From Pseudarthrobacter phenanthrenivorans (GTDB taxonomy: Bacteria; Actinomycetota; Actinomycetes; Actinomycetales; Micrococcaceae): 64,000 nucleotides of DNA. The stretch's first letter is position 1; each line of letters starts with the position of its first letter. The stretch is taken from positions 1 to 64,000 of the forward strand of contig NZ_JWTB01000025.1 in NCBI RefSeq assembly GCF_000813845.1, read 5' to 3'. The translations under genes and the position numbers were made by a program. Below the pieces are notes generated by a model. The model was given only the letters and a program-made list of their open reading frames with translations. It was not told the DNA's origin and made no database searches. Below, in pieces: positions 52,580 to 60,550 of the stretch.

Positions 52580-54103
52580 TCAGCCCTGGAAGTACTCCAC
52601 CTTGGCGCCGATGGTGTTCAGCCGCTCCGCCAGGTCCTCGTAACCGCGCTCGATCACGTAGATGTTGCGCAGTTCGGAAACACCGCGGGCCGCCAGCATG
52701 GCCAGCAGCAGGCACGCGGCAGGCCGGAGTGCCGGCGGGCAGCCCACCTCGGCGGCGCGCCACTTGGTGGGCCCGTTGACGTAGATCCGGTGCGGATCCA
52801 GCAGCTGCACCTGGGCGCCGAGCCGGTTCAGCTCGGTCAGGTAGATCGCCCGGTTCTCGTAGACCCAGTCGTGGATCATGGTCTGGCCGTGGGCGTTGGC
52901 AGCAATGACGGCGAAAAACGGAAGGTTGTCGATGTTCAGCCCGGGGAACGGCATGGGATGGATCTTGTCCTCGGGGGCCCGGAGCTCGGAGGGCTTGGTG
53001 GTGACGTCCACCAAACGGGTGCGGCCGTTGCGGGCCATGTACTCGCCCGAAACCTCGAGCTGCTGCCCCATCTGGCCCAGGGTGGCCAGTTCGATCTCCA
53101 TGAACTCGATGGGCACACGCCGCACCGTGACCTCTGAGTTGGTGACGATGCCCGCCGTGATGAGGCTCATGGCCTCAATGGGGTCCTCGGACGGGAAGTA
53201 CTCGATCTCGGCGTCGATTTCCGGCTTGCCCGTGATTTTCAGGGTGGTGGTGCCCACGCCCTCGATGGTGACGCCGAGCATCTGCAGGTAGAAGCACAGG
53301 TCCTGCACCATGTAGTTGGGGCTGGCGTTGCGGATCACGGTAGTCCCGGCCCGGTGGGCTGCCGCCATGATGGCGTTCTCGGTGACGGTGTCCCCGCGCT
53401 CGGTGAGGACGAACGAGCGGTCCCGGGTGTCGGCCGGCGGTGCCTGCACGGTGTAGAAACCGGCAGTGGCCTCCACCGAAAGGCCGAACTCACGCAGCGC
53501 CTGCATGTGCGGTTCCACGGTGCGGGTGCCAAGGTCGCAGCCGCCGGCGTAGGGCAGCCGGTACTCCCGCGACTCGTCCAGCAGGGGGCCCAGCAGCATG
53601 ATGACGCTGCGGGTGCGCCGTGCAGCGTCCACGTCCATGGCGTCCAGGTCCAGGACCGCGGGGCGGCGGAGGCGCAGGTCGGTGTCGTTGAGCCAGGTGC
53701 ACTCCACGCCGATGCTGGTCAGCACCTCGACGATGCGGTTGACTTCCTCGATCCGGGCCAGCCGGCGGAGCACGGTGGTGCCGCGGTTGATCAGGCTGGC
53801 GCACAGCAGGGCGACGCCGGCGTTTTTGCTGCTGTTGACGTCCACAGCACCGGAAAGGGTGCGTCCGCCCTCCACCCGGAGGTGCGTCATTTGCGGCTTG
53901 CCCACGTTGACGATGCTCCGGTCAAAGATGTTTTCCAGCCGTTGGATCATCTTCAGGCTCAGGTTCTGCTTGCCCTGTTCCATCCGGGCGACGGCTGACT
54001 GGCTGGTGCCGAGCTCGGCGGCCAGCTGGCCCTGGGTCCAGCCCTTTTCGGTCCGGGCGTCCTTCAGCATGGCGGCAACGTGTTCAGCGGTTTCCTGCGT
54101 CAT
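52580..54103 (-). CDS. MurA-like enolpyruvyl transferase with N-terminal XRE DNA-binding domain
   Basis: A 507-residue fusion. Residues 6-62 are a Cro/C1 (XRE) helix-turn-helix (KGWTQGQLAAELGTSQSAVARMEQGK, in part). Residues 73-505 are a MurA/EPSP-type inside-out barrel. The catalytic set of UDP-GlcNAc enolpyruvyl transferase is intact: K93-N94 in SSKNAG, Cys189 and Arg194 in AGGCDLGTRTVEPH, and the C-terminal ERGYEDLAERLNTIGA. It may therefore make enolpyruvyl-UDP-GlcNAc for peptidoglycan and also bind DNA. ATG 54103 has TATATT seven nt upstream, within an inverted repeat, suggesting a leaderless, self-regulated transcript. A regulator derived from an enzyme is an alternative view. Confidence 0.88.
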   Translation of the reverse strand: MTQETAEHVAAMLKDARTEKGWTQGQLAAELGTSQSAVARMEQGKQNLSLKMIQRLENIFDRSIVNVGKPQMTHLRVEGGRTLSGAVDVNSSKNAGVALLCASLINRGTTVLRRLARIEEVNRIVEVLTSIGVECTWLNDTDLRLRRPAVLDLDAMDVDAARRTRSVIMLLGPLLDESREYRLPYAGGCDLGTRTVEPHMQALREFGLSVEATAGFYTVQAPPADTRDRSFVLTERGDTVTENAIMAAAHRAGTTVIRNASPNYMVQDLCFYLQMLGVTIEGVGTTTLKITGKPEIDAEIEYFPSEDPIEAMSLITAGIVTNSEVTVRRVPIEFMEIELATLGQMGQQLEVSGEYMARNGRTRLVDVTTKPSELRAPEDKIHPMPFPGLNIDNLPFFAVIAANAHGQTMIHDWVYENRAIYLTELNRLGAQVQLLDPHRIYVNGPTKWRAAEVGCPPALRPAACLLLAMLAARGVSELRNIYVIERGYEDLAERLNTIGAKVEYFQG

Positions 54104-54111
54104 ACTCCCGA

Positions 54112-54131
54112 ATATATCATAAATGAGTTAT
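54112..54131. promoter_or_regulatory. ATATATCAT-AA-ATGAGTTAT imperfect inverted repeat over the XRE-MurA promoter
   Basis: Seven of nine positions pair. It overlaps the TATATT -10 element (54111-54116, minus strand), which lies 7 nt before the start codon. A site of this size and place suits autoregulation by the gene's own XRE domain. Confidence 0.5.
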
Positions 54132-54212
54132 TTGCCCGGATAGCCGGTCGGGGCGCGCGATCGCGGAAAGGCTTTACCCGCTATGTGCGATACGGCACGT
54201 CGACGTGTCGGA

Positions 54213-55013
54213 TCAGCTGCCCAGCCACACCATGTTCCAGGTCCCTGCCGCAAGCGCCGCTGCCAGGGCAAGCCCGGCCATCAGCACGCCACCCGCCAGC
54301 ACGCCCAGGTCCAGGCCACTGAAGGTGGATTCACGCGCCCAGGTCCTGCTGCCGCCGCCGAATCCGCGCGCTTCCATGGTCACGGCAAGCCGGGACGCGC
54401 GGCGGATCGCCTGCACCAGGAGCCCGAAGCTCTGCCCCAGCGTCGCTTTCACCCGCTGGGGCAGGCTGCCGCGCGAGCCGACGCCGCGTGCCCGCCGGGC
54501 CATCCCGATGGTCTGCCATTCCTCAGCCATGAGCCCCACCAGGCGCATGGCGGCCAGGGTTCCCAGGACGAACCGGTGCGGCAGCCGCGCCTTCTGCGCC
54601 AGCGCATCCGCGAGGTCCGTCGGGTCGGTGCAGCTCATCAGCAGGACCGCCGGCAGTGCAATGGCAAAGCCGCGCAGGAGGAAGCCGATCCCCAGCTGCA
54701 GCGAGCCTTCGCTCATGGTCCAGATGCCGACGTCGAGCAGGATCCTTCCGCTGTCCGGCGCCAGGATGGAGGTGCTCCACCCGCCCACGGCGGCGGCGAG
54801 GATCAGCGGCCACCCGCGCTGCCACAGCAGGGCCAGGGTGAGCCCGGCCAGGGGAAACAGCAGCAGTTCGAAGACCAGGGCCACGGAGGCCGACACCCAG
54901 TCGATGGACAGCGCCAGGACCGCGGTAATGAGCACGACGGCGGCAAATTTGCTCAGGGGGTTGGCGCGGGCCAGGAGGGCGCGGTTGCCGGCCAGGGTGA
55001 GTTCCTGCCTCAT
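54213..55013 (-). CDS. ykoC: ECF transporter T component (EcfT, YkoC type)
   Basis: A 266-residue membrane protein coupling ATPase and substrate subunits. About five hydrophobic helices surround a cytoplasmic coiled region carrying the EcfT motifs: MARRARGVGSRGSLPQR and LAVTMEARGFGGGSRT (the two Ala-Arg-Gly signatures that contact the ATPases). The start overlaps the ykoD stop by 4 nt (ATGA). It is third in a YkoE-YkoD-YkoC order downstream of a TPP riboswitch. Confidence 0.9.
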   Translation of the reverse strand: MRQELTLAGNRALLARANPLSKFAAVVLITAVLALSIDWVSASVALVFELLLFPLAGLTLALLWQRGWPLILAAAVGGWSTSILAPDSGRILLDVGIWTMSEGSLQLGIGFLLRGFAIALPAVLLMSCTDPTDLADALAQKARLPHRFVLGTLAAMRLVGLMAEEWQTIGMARRARGVGSRGSLPQRVKATLGQSFGLLVQAIRRASRLAVTMEARGFGGGSRTWARESTFSGLDLGVLAGGVLMAGLALAAALAAGTWNMVWLGS

Positions 55014-56554
55014 GGCGCCACCGGTTCCGACGCGGCCATCCGAAGCTCTGCCCCGCCCAATGCCGCCGTGAATTCGGCGTCGTGGGTCACGGACACCACG
55101 GCGGTGCCTGCGTCCAGCAGCTCGGAGAGGAACGAGGCCAGCTCCGCCCAGGTGTTGGCATCCTGGCCGAAGGTGGGCTCATCCAGGACCAGCACCTGGG
55201 GGCTGGCGGCGAGGACGGTGGCAACGGAAAGCCGCCGTTTTTCGCCGCCGGAGAGCGTGTAGGGGTTGGCGTCCACCAGCTGGGTAAGACGCAGCCGCTC
55301 CAGCAGTTCGTCAACCCGGTCCTCGCCGTGGCCAAGGTGCCGGGGACCGAACAGCAGCTCATCGAGCACCTTGCCGGTGACGAACTGGTGCTCCGGCTCC
55401 TGGAACACCGTCCCCACGCGCGAAATCAGTTGCTCGGCCTTCCAGGTGTAGGGGTCGATCCCCGCGCCGCGGCTGAGGTCCAGCGTGGCGGAGACCTTCC
55501 CGGAGACGGGTTCCAGCAGCCCGGCAAGGGTCAGCGCGAAGGTCGATTTTCCGGCGCCGTTCGGACCGGTGATGGCAAGGGCCTGGCCTGCACGGACCTG
55601 GGCCGCGAGCCCTTCCTGGACCGGGACGGCCGGAATCCTGCGAAGGCCCTTGCGGCGTGGACGTTCGCGGGAGACAGCAAGCCGTTCGGCGGCCAGCAGG
55701 AGATTCCCGGTTCCGGGGGCGGGAACCCCGGCACGGCCACGGGTGGCCGGCACGTAGCCCGGCACCCACACCCCGGCGGCGGTGAGCATGGCGCGCGCCT
55801 CGCGAAGCACCTGGTCCGGCGGCCCGTCCAGGAGTACGGCCGGATCGGACGCGGAGCCCGGCTGGAGCACCACGATCCGGTCCACCAGGTCCTTCCACAC
55901 GGAAACCCGGTGCTCCACCACCACCAGGGTGGCCCCGGTCTTGTCCAGGCAACGCGCGACGGCGTCCCGGACCTCCAGCACGCCGTCCGGGTCCAGGTTG
56001 GCCGTGGGTTCGTCCAGCAGGATCAGCCCCGGGCGCATCGCCAGGATGCCCGCCAGCGCCAAACGCTGCTTCTGCCCGCCGGACAGCGCCGACGTCGGGT
56101 GGTCCAGCGGGAGGTGGGACAGGCCGACGTCGGCAAGCGCCTCGTGCACGCGCGCCCAAATGGCCTCCCGGGGCACCGCAAGGTTTTCGGCACCGAAGGC
56201 GACGTCGTCGCCCACCCGGGACAGGACCACCTGGGTTTCCGGGTCCTGCTGCATCAGCCCGGCGTGCCCGCGCCGGGCGCGGGGCACGGCGCCGTCAATG
56301 AGCAGCGAACCTGACTCGTCGGCGTCGCCTGCCTCGCCGTCGTCGTTGATGTCGCCCAGCACCCCGGCAAGCGCATGCAGCAGCGTGGACTTCCCGGCCC
56401 CCGAGGGGCCGAGCAGCAGCACCCGCTCGCCGGGGCTGATGTCCAGGTCGAGGGCACGGACGGCAGGCTTGGCCCGTCCGGCATGCCGCCAGCCCCAGCC
56501 GCGGGCGGCCACGGCGGCGGGGCGGACCGTGCCGGCGGCGTCCTGGGGAGCCAT
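55010..56554 (-). CDS. ykoD: ECF transporter duplicated ATPase (YkoD type)
   Basis: A 514-residue protein containing two ABC ATPase domains in one chain. Domain 1 has Walker A GPSGAGKST, signature LSGGQKQRLALAGIL and Walker B LILLDEPTANLD. Domain 2 (from about residue 290) has GPNGAGKST, LSGGEKRRLSVATVL and VLVLDEPTFGQD. Both domains appear catalytically complete. It energises the thiamine-precursor importer with YkoC and YkoE. The start codon overlaps the ykoE stop by one base (TGATG). Confidence 0.94.
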   Translation of the reverse strand: MAPQDAAGTVRPAAVAARGWGWRHAGRAKPAVRALDLDISPGERVLLLGPSGAGKSTLLHALAGVLGDINDDGEAGDADESGSLLIDGAVPRARRGHAGLMQQDPETQVVLSRVGDDVAFGAENLAVPREAIWARVHEALADVGLSHLPLDHPTSALSGGQKQRLALAGILAMRPGLILLDEPTANLDPDGVLEVRDAVARCLDKTGATLVVVEHRVSVWKDLVDRIVVLQPGSASDPAVLLDGPPDQVLREARAMLTAAGVWVPGYVPATRGRAGVPAPGTGNLLLAAERLAVSRERPRRKGLRRIPAVPVQEGLAAQVRAGQALAITGPNGAGKSTFALTLAGLLEPVSGKVSATLDLSRGAGIDPYTWKAEQLISRVGTVFQEPEHQFVTGKVLDELLFGPRHLGHGEDRVDELLERLRLTQLVDANPYTLSGGEKRRLSVATVLAASPQVLVLDEPTFGQDANTWAELASFLSELLDAGTAVVSVTHDAEFTAALGGAELRMAASEPVAP

Positions 56555-57177
56555 CAGGAGAAGACTGGCTCCGTGGCGGCCTTGCGGGACGCGAAGGAGC
56601 TGAGCACGCCGGTGCGCGCCAGGCCGCGGGTGGCGAGCCAGGACAGGGCGCCGGCGATAACTGCGCCTGACAGCATGCAGAACAGGATGTAGGCCAGCTT
56701 GTCACCACCGGAGTAGGCGATGTTCCAGCCCCACGGCGCGAACGAGTCGTTCAAGCCGCAGAACAGGCCCGCGGCCGCACCGGCCAGCAGGGACACCGGC
56801 AGGTTGAACCTGCGGTAAACGAAGATGGCGAAGATGATTTCCGCGCCCAGGCCCTGGACGAAGCCGGAGAACAGGACGGACGCGCCGTACTGGGAACCCA
56901 TGAGGAGTTCGCCCGTGGCGGCCACGGTCTCGCAGAACAGGGCGGCCCCGGGCTTGCGGATGATCAGCATCCCCAGGACGCCGGGGATCATCCAGCCACC
57001 GGCGATCAGGCCGGTCAGGGGCGGGTAGGCGGCGTTCATCGGCACGGAGACCGCGGCCGCAGCCTGGTCCCAGGCCCAGAAAATAACGCCTCCGGCGATG
57101 GCCACCAGCGCGGCCACCACGATGTCCACGACGCGCCAGGACTTGCTGGTGGTCTTCTTGATTGCTGCAGTACTCAT
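56554..57177 (-). CDS. ykoE: ECF transporter substrate-binding S component (YkoE type, thiamine/HMP)
   Basis: A 207-residue membrane protein with about six helices and the YkoE-family pattern (ALVAIAGGVIFWAWDQAAAAV, then PLTGLIAGGWMIPGVLGMLIIRKPG, GELLMGSQYG and FVQGLGAEIIFAIF). YkoE binds thiamine or its hydroxymethylpyrimidine precursor. The TPP riboswitch directly upstream supports that ligand class. ATG 57177 follows AGGAGG. It is the first gene of a three-gene ECF operon. Confidence 0.92.
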   Translation of the reverse strand: MSTAAIKKTTSKSWRVVDIVVAALVAIAGGVIFWAWDQAAAAVSVPMNAAYPPLTGLIAGGWMIPGVLGMLIIRKPGAALFCETVAATGELLMGSQYGASVLFSGFVQGLGAEIIFAIFVYRRFNLPVSLLAGAAAGLFCGLNDSFAPWGWNIAYSGGDKLAYILFCMLSGAVIAGALSWLATRGLARTGVLSSFASRKAATEPVFS

Positions 57178-57257
57178 TGGATCCTCCTGGGAAACAGGAG
57201 GGGAAAGCGTTCCCGGCCGGCGGCCTGTTGCCGTGCAGCCGCGACACTTTGAGAACT

Positions 57258-57377
57258 CGACTCCCTTGCGCCGGTACTAACCGGATCAGGTTCGAGGGTC
57301 TGCGGCGGTCCGCACTCTCAGCGCCCACCTTCAGTTCCCGGCTGGTGCCGAGGGCCGACGGCGGCGCTCCCCTGTCG
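57258..57377 (-). ncRNA. TPP riboswitch (THI element)
   Basis: On the minus strand: GGGGAGC near the 5' end, CTGAGAGTGCGG in the middle, ACCCTCGAACCTGATCCGGT, then TAGTACCGGCGCAAGGGAG. These are the canonical thiamine-pyrophosphate aptamer segments. It lies about 80 nt before ykoE and would turn the importer off when TPP is plentiful. Confidence 0.96.
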
Positions 57378-57531
57378 TTTTTAGTGTTGCGTTAAATGTG
57401 GGTAAGGCTTTTTGCCCTTCCGGACGTGCTCAAGTTTACACCGGAGGGCCCTGCGTGGAGGGCCCCAACGGCCCATCCTGCCGGATGTGACCGGCCCGCC
57501 GGCCTATCGAAGCGATGGCTTTAGCTTTTAT

Positions 57532-57549
57532 TAGTAATCATGCTTACTA
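57532..57549. promoter_or_regulatory. TAGTAA-N6-TTACTA inverted repeat upstream of the iron-enzyme gene
   Basis: A perfect 6-6-6 repeat in an unusually AT-rich stretch between the TPP riboswitch and the haem-oxygenase-like gene, about 85 nt before its start and next to a possible TATATT -10. It is probably an operator. No regulator gene is adjacent. Nothing else was recognised in the intergenic DNA at 57378-57632. Confidence 0.55.
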
Positions 57550-57632
57550 TATTGGTTCCCGGGATGGACGGGGACAGGGCGTGGGAGCTCCGTCCCCGGT
57601 CACGGAAACAGCGCGCCGGAACGAGGAGCATC

Positions 57633-58685
57633 ATGAGAATCCCGGAAACCCGAGGGCCCATCAGCAGCGCCCTTCTCACGGCCTTGGCCAAGGCTCCGGA
57701 TTCCGCTGGCGCGGAACTGGACGGGCTGTACCGGCTGGTGGCGGGGCAATTGGCGGAAACCACCGACATCATTGGCGACGAGGACATCCAGCTGGCCCTT
57801 TTCTGCCTTTACGAGCTGCACTACTCGGGCCTGGACGGCATCTCCGACGCCTGGGAGTGGGAGCCCGGCCTGATCAGGGTGCGGCGGCTGATCGAGGAAC
57901 CGTTTGAGGCCGCCCTCCGCACGGCCGCGCACCAGGCCGCCGGAAGCCTTGAACTTCCCACCGGCACCTTGGGCAGCGACCAGGTGGCCGATGTTCTCTT
58001 CGGCCTTGCGGCCGCTGACACCGGCCCCAGCGTCTCCCGTTTCGTTGCCAGGAAGGCAAGCCTGGACCAGCTCAAGGAGTTCCTGGTCCACAAATCCGTG
58101 TACCAGCTGAAGGAAGCCGATCCCCACACCTGGGCGATTCCCCGCCTCAGCGGACGTCCCAAGGCGGCGCTGGTGGAAATCCAGGCAGACGAATACGGCG
58201 GCGGGCGGCCTGAGCGGATGCACAGCGCGCTGTTCGCCCGGACCATGCGGGGCCTGGGGCTGGACGGCAGCTACGGCGCCTACGTCGATGCCGTTCCCGC
58301 CATTTCCCTGGCCTCGGTGAACCTGATGTCGCTGTGCGGCCTGAATAGACGGCTGCGGGGGGCCATCACCGGCCACCTGGCCATCTACGAAATGACGTCT
58401 TCCCAGCCCAACCGGTTCTACGGCAACGGATTCCGCCGGCACGGTTTCGGCCCGGACATCACCCACTACTTCGACGAGCACGTGGAAGCGGATGCGGTCC
58501 ACGAGCAGATCGCGGGGCGGGACCTGGCCGGCGGCCTGGTGGAAGCAGAGCCGGAGCTCCTCGGCGATGTCCTGTTCGGGGCAACGGCCGTCATGGCCAT
58601 GGACAGCCGCCTGTCGAACCACCTGTTGTCCTCCTGGGAAGCCGGCACATCGTCGCTCCGGACGGCCGTGCCGGCGGCAGCATGA
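57633..58685 (+). CDS. Haem-oxygenase-like iron-containing redox enzyme
   Basis: A 350-residue all-helical protein of the iron-containing redox enzyme family (haem-oxygenase-like diiron fold). Candidate metal ligands are Glu/His in FCLYELHYSG, the acidic EIQADEYGGG segment, and His/Glu/Asp in YFDEHVEADAVHEQ. Family members such as UndA and SznF use O2 for oxidative cleavage or N-oxygenation; the reaction here is unknown. ATG 57633 follows GAGGAG at 6 nt. The next gene, 13 nt on, encodes a CDGSH iron-sulfur protein, a likely electron donor. An in-frame start at 57540 would run through the operator. Confidence 0.85.
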   Translation: MRIPETRGPISSALLTALAKAPDSAGAELDGLYRLVAGQLAETTDIIGDEDIQLALFCLYELHYSGLDGISDAWEWEPGLIRVRRLIEEPFEAALRTAAHQAAGSLELPTGTLGSDQVADVLFGLAAADTGPSVSRFVARKASLDQLKEFLVHKSVYQLKEADPHTWAIPRLSGRPKAALVEIQADEYGGGRPERMHSALFARTMRGLGLDGSYGAYVDAVPAISLASVNLMSLCGLNRRLRGAITGHLAIYEMTSSQPNRFYGNGFRRHGFGPDITHYFDEHVEADAVHEQIAGRDLAGGLVEAEPELLGDVLFGATAVMAMDSRLSNHLLSSWEAGTSSLRTAVPAAA

Positions 58686-58698
58686 CCCCGGGAACAGC

Positions 58699-58944
58699 AT
58701 GACCCAGGAACAAGGAACAGGAGGCAACGTGGACCAGGAATCTGCGGCGGGCTCAATAGTGGTGTGCCCGGACGGACCCTTGATCGTCAGGGGCGGGTTC
58801 GAGATCGTCACCCCTTCCGGGGACGCCGTGCCCCGCGAACGAAAGACCGTGGCGTTGTGCCGGTGCGGGGCCTCGGCGATCAAACCCTACTGCGACGGCA
58901 AGCACAAAATAATCAAATTCCGTACCGAACCACCCACCCCCTAG
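58699..58944 (+). CDS. CDGSH iron-sulfur domain protein
   Basis: An 81-residue protein ending with the 2Fe-2S CDGSH motif CRCGASAIKPYCDGKH (Cys-Cys-Cys-His ligands). The N-terminal beta strands read IVVCPDGPLIVRGGFEIVTP. Two starts are possible: ATG 58699, or GTG 58729 with GGAGG 4 nt upstream (71 residues). The gene is 13 nt from the iron-containing redox enzyme, so the two probably form a functional pair, with this protein supplying or sensing electrons or Fe-S clusters. Confidence 0.85.
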   Translation: MTQEQGTGGNVDQESAAGSIVVCPDGPLIVRGGFEIVTPSGDAVPRERKTVALCRCGASAIKPYCDGKHKIIKFRTEPPTP

Positions 58945-59047
58945 TCCGCCAAGTGCCTGCCGCCCGCCACGTCCTTGCCATGACCGGCACGGCTGTCCGG
59001 CTAGGGTGGAGGCAGTCCGTTTTCCGCCGCCGCAAGGAGTTACAGGA

Positions 59048-59311
59048 ATGAACCTTTTCATCAAGCTGCTCGGGACCGGGGTGAGCCTGGGCGCAGGCCT
59101 GGCCGGCACCAAGCTGGTCAACACCATCTGGGAAAAAACCACCGGCCAGAAGGCACCCACCGGCAAGAACGAGGATGTCCCCACCAGCCTGCGTTCCGCG
59201 CTGACCTTCGCGCTGATCTCTGCCGCGGTCAGTGCCACCATCCAGGTCCTGGCCAACAGGGGCACCCAGCGCGCCATCGCCCGTTTCGCCAAGACCCAGG
59301 ACATCGTCTAA
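59048..59311 (+). CDS. DUF4235 small membrane protein
   Basis: An 87-residue protein with the DUF4235 pattern: a glycine-rich first helix (FIKLLGTGVSLGAGLAGTKLVNTIWEKTTG, in part), a polar linker, then a second helix ALTFALISAAVSATIQVLANRGTQRAI. ATG 59048 is 8 nt after AAGGAG. The function is unknown; such proteins are common in actinobacteria. It converges on the Mrp operon with a 24-nt gap. Confidence 0.82.
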   Translation: MNLFIKLLGTGVSLGAGLAGTKLVNTIWEKTTGQKAPTGKNEDVPTSLRSALTFALISAAVSATIQVLANRGTQRAIARFAKTQDIV

Positions 59312-59335
59312 TCCGGGACACCGTCCAACAGCGCG

Positions 59336-59740
59336 TTACCCGCCGTCGCCGGGGCTGTCCTTAAGGGCAGTCTCGGCGGCGGCTTTTTGCACCACGGCCT
59401 CGAGCTCGTCCGAGGTGAGCAGTTCCCGGTGCAGGTGCTTGGTGCGGTAGCCGGCCCGGCCCACCATGTGCGCGGACACGGGCACCGTGAGCAGCTGGAA
59501 GATCCACGCCACCACCAGGACCGGCCACACCCACCAGGTGCGCATCTGCAGCCCGATGGCGGCCAGCAGCAGGAACAGTCCCAGCACCTGGGGCTTCGTG
59601 GCGGCATGCATCCGGCTCAGCAGGTCCGGGAAGCGCAGCAGGCCAACGGCTGCGCCGAGGGACATGAGTGCCCCGACCACCATGAACACCGCGGAGACGG
59701 CGTCAATCCAGGCATCGGGTCGGGAGAAGTCAGGATTCAT
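59336..59740 (-). CDS. mnhG: Mrp-type Na+/H+ antiporter subunit G
   Basis: A 134-residue three-helix membrane subunit with the MnhG pattern VGALMSLGAAVGLLRFPDLLSRMHAATKPQVLG. The C-terminal 45 residues are hydrophilic and acidic, longer than in many homologues. It is the last gene of the operon; its start overlaps the mnhF stop by 11 nt. Confidence 0.93.
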   Translation of the reverse strand: MNPDFSRPDAWIDAVSAVFMVVGALMSLGAAVGLLRFPDLLSRMHAATKPQVLGLFLLLAAIGLQMRTWWVWPVLVVAWIFQLLTVPVSAHMVGRAGYRTKHLHRELLTSDELEAVVQKAAAETALKDSPGDGG

Positions 59741-60005
59741 CAGGCTTCACCCTCCGGTCGGCCACGAACCTGGCAACCGTCACGGATCCGATGAATCCGA
59801 TGATGGAAATGGCCACCACCAGCATGAGGTTGTGGAGGTGGCGGTTTACGGCCATGTCAATGCACAGTGCCCCCGCGAGGATGGCCAGCAGCACATCCGC
59901 TGCCAGCACCCGGTCGAGCAGCGACGGGCCCCTGGCAATCCTGATGATGGCGCCGGCCGCTGCCAGCGAGAAGATCACGGCTGTAACAGCCAGGACAACC
60001 TGCAT
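59730..60005 (-). CDS. mnhF: Mrp-type Na+/H+ antiporter subunit F
   Basis: A 91-residue membrane subunit with three helices and the MnhF core RIARGPSLLDRVLAADVLLAILAG. ATG 60005 overlaps the mnhE stop by one base; GTG 60008 immediately before it is also possible. It functions only within the hetero-oligomeric Mrp complex. Confidence 0.92.
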   Translation of the reverse strand: MQVVLAVTAVIFSLAAAGAIIRIARGPSLLDRVLAADVLLAILAGALCIDMAVNRHLHNLMLVVAISIIGFIGSVTVARFVADRRVKPDES

Positions 60006-60550
60006 CACGCGGCGGCCTCCAATCGGACGGCTTCAAGTTCTTCCGGCGTTCCCATGATGCGGATCAGGCCCGCCTCGATGGACCGGACCTCGTTCCGCAG
60101 GCCCTCCACATCTTCCTTGGACGTGATGTTGAGCGCGTGCAGGTACAGGGTGGATGTCGAGCGGTCCACCTCCACCACCAGGGAGCCGGGGATAAGCGAG
60201 ATGACATGCCCGGTGGCGGTGACGATCAGGTCCTGGTGGCTGCGCAGCGTGACCGCCACGACGGCGTTGGTCACCTTGGGGCCGCGGACGGTGGCCAGGT
60301 AGAGGACCTGGGCGCTGGCCACCACCACTTTGCCCAGGAAGACCAGGGCAAAGGGCACGGCGTACAGGATGTTGAACCGCCCGCCGAGCTCCACGGGCGG
60401 AAGGTAGAAAAGCCTTGCCACGCCCACCGCCAGGAGGGCTCCAAACAGGAGGTTCCCGGCGCTGAAATCCTGCCAAAGCGCGCCCCAGACGATCACCAGC
60501 CAGACCAGGAGCGGCAGTTCCTGGCGCAGCGAAATGCGTTTCCGGCTCAT
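60005..60550 (-). CDS. mnhE: Mrp-type Na+/H+ antiporter subunit E
   Basis: A 181-residue membrane subunit. Two or three N-terminal helices (LLVWLVIVWGALWQDFSAGNLLFG, in part) precede the conserved cytoplasmic part VTLRSHQDLIVTATGHVISLIPGSLVVEVD. The start overlaps the mnhD stop by 4 nt (ATGA). Confidence 0.93.
   Translation of the reverse strand: MSRKRISLRQELPLLVWLVIVWGALWQDFSAGNLLFGALLAVGVARLFYLPPVELGGRFNILYAVPFALVFLGKVVVASAQVLYLATVRGPKVTNAVVAVTLRSHQDLIVTATGHVISLIPGSLVVEVDRSTSTLYLHALNITSKEDVEGLRNEVRSIEAGLIRIMGTPEELEAVRLEAAA

Noticed and set aside
59730-60008. GTG 60008 as the mnhF start
   Set aside because: ATG 60005 is adjacent and preferred; the difference is one codon and cannot be settled from sequence.
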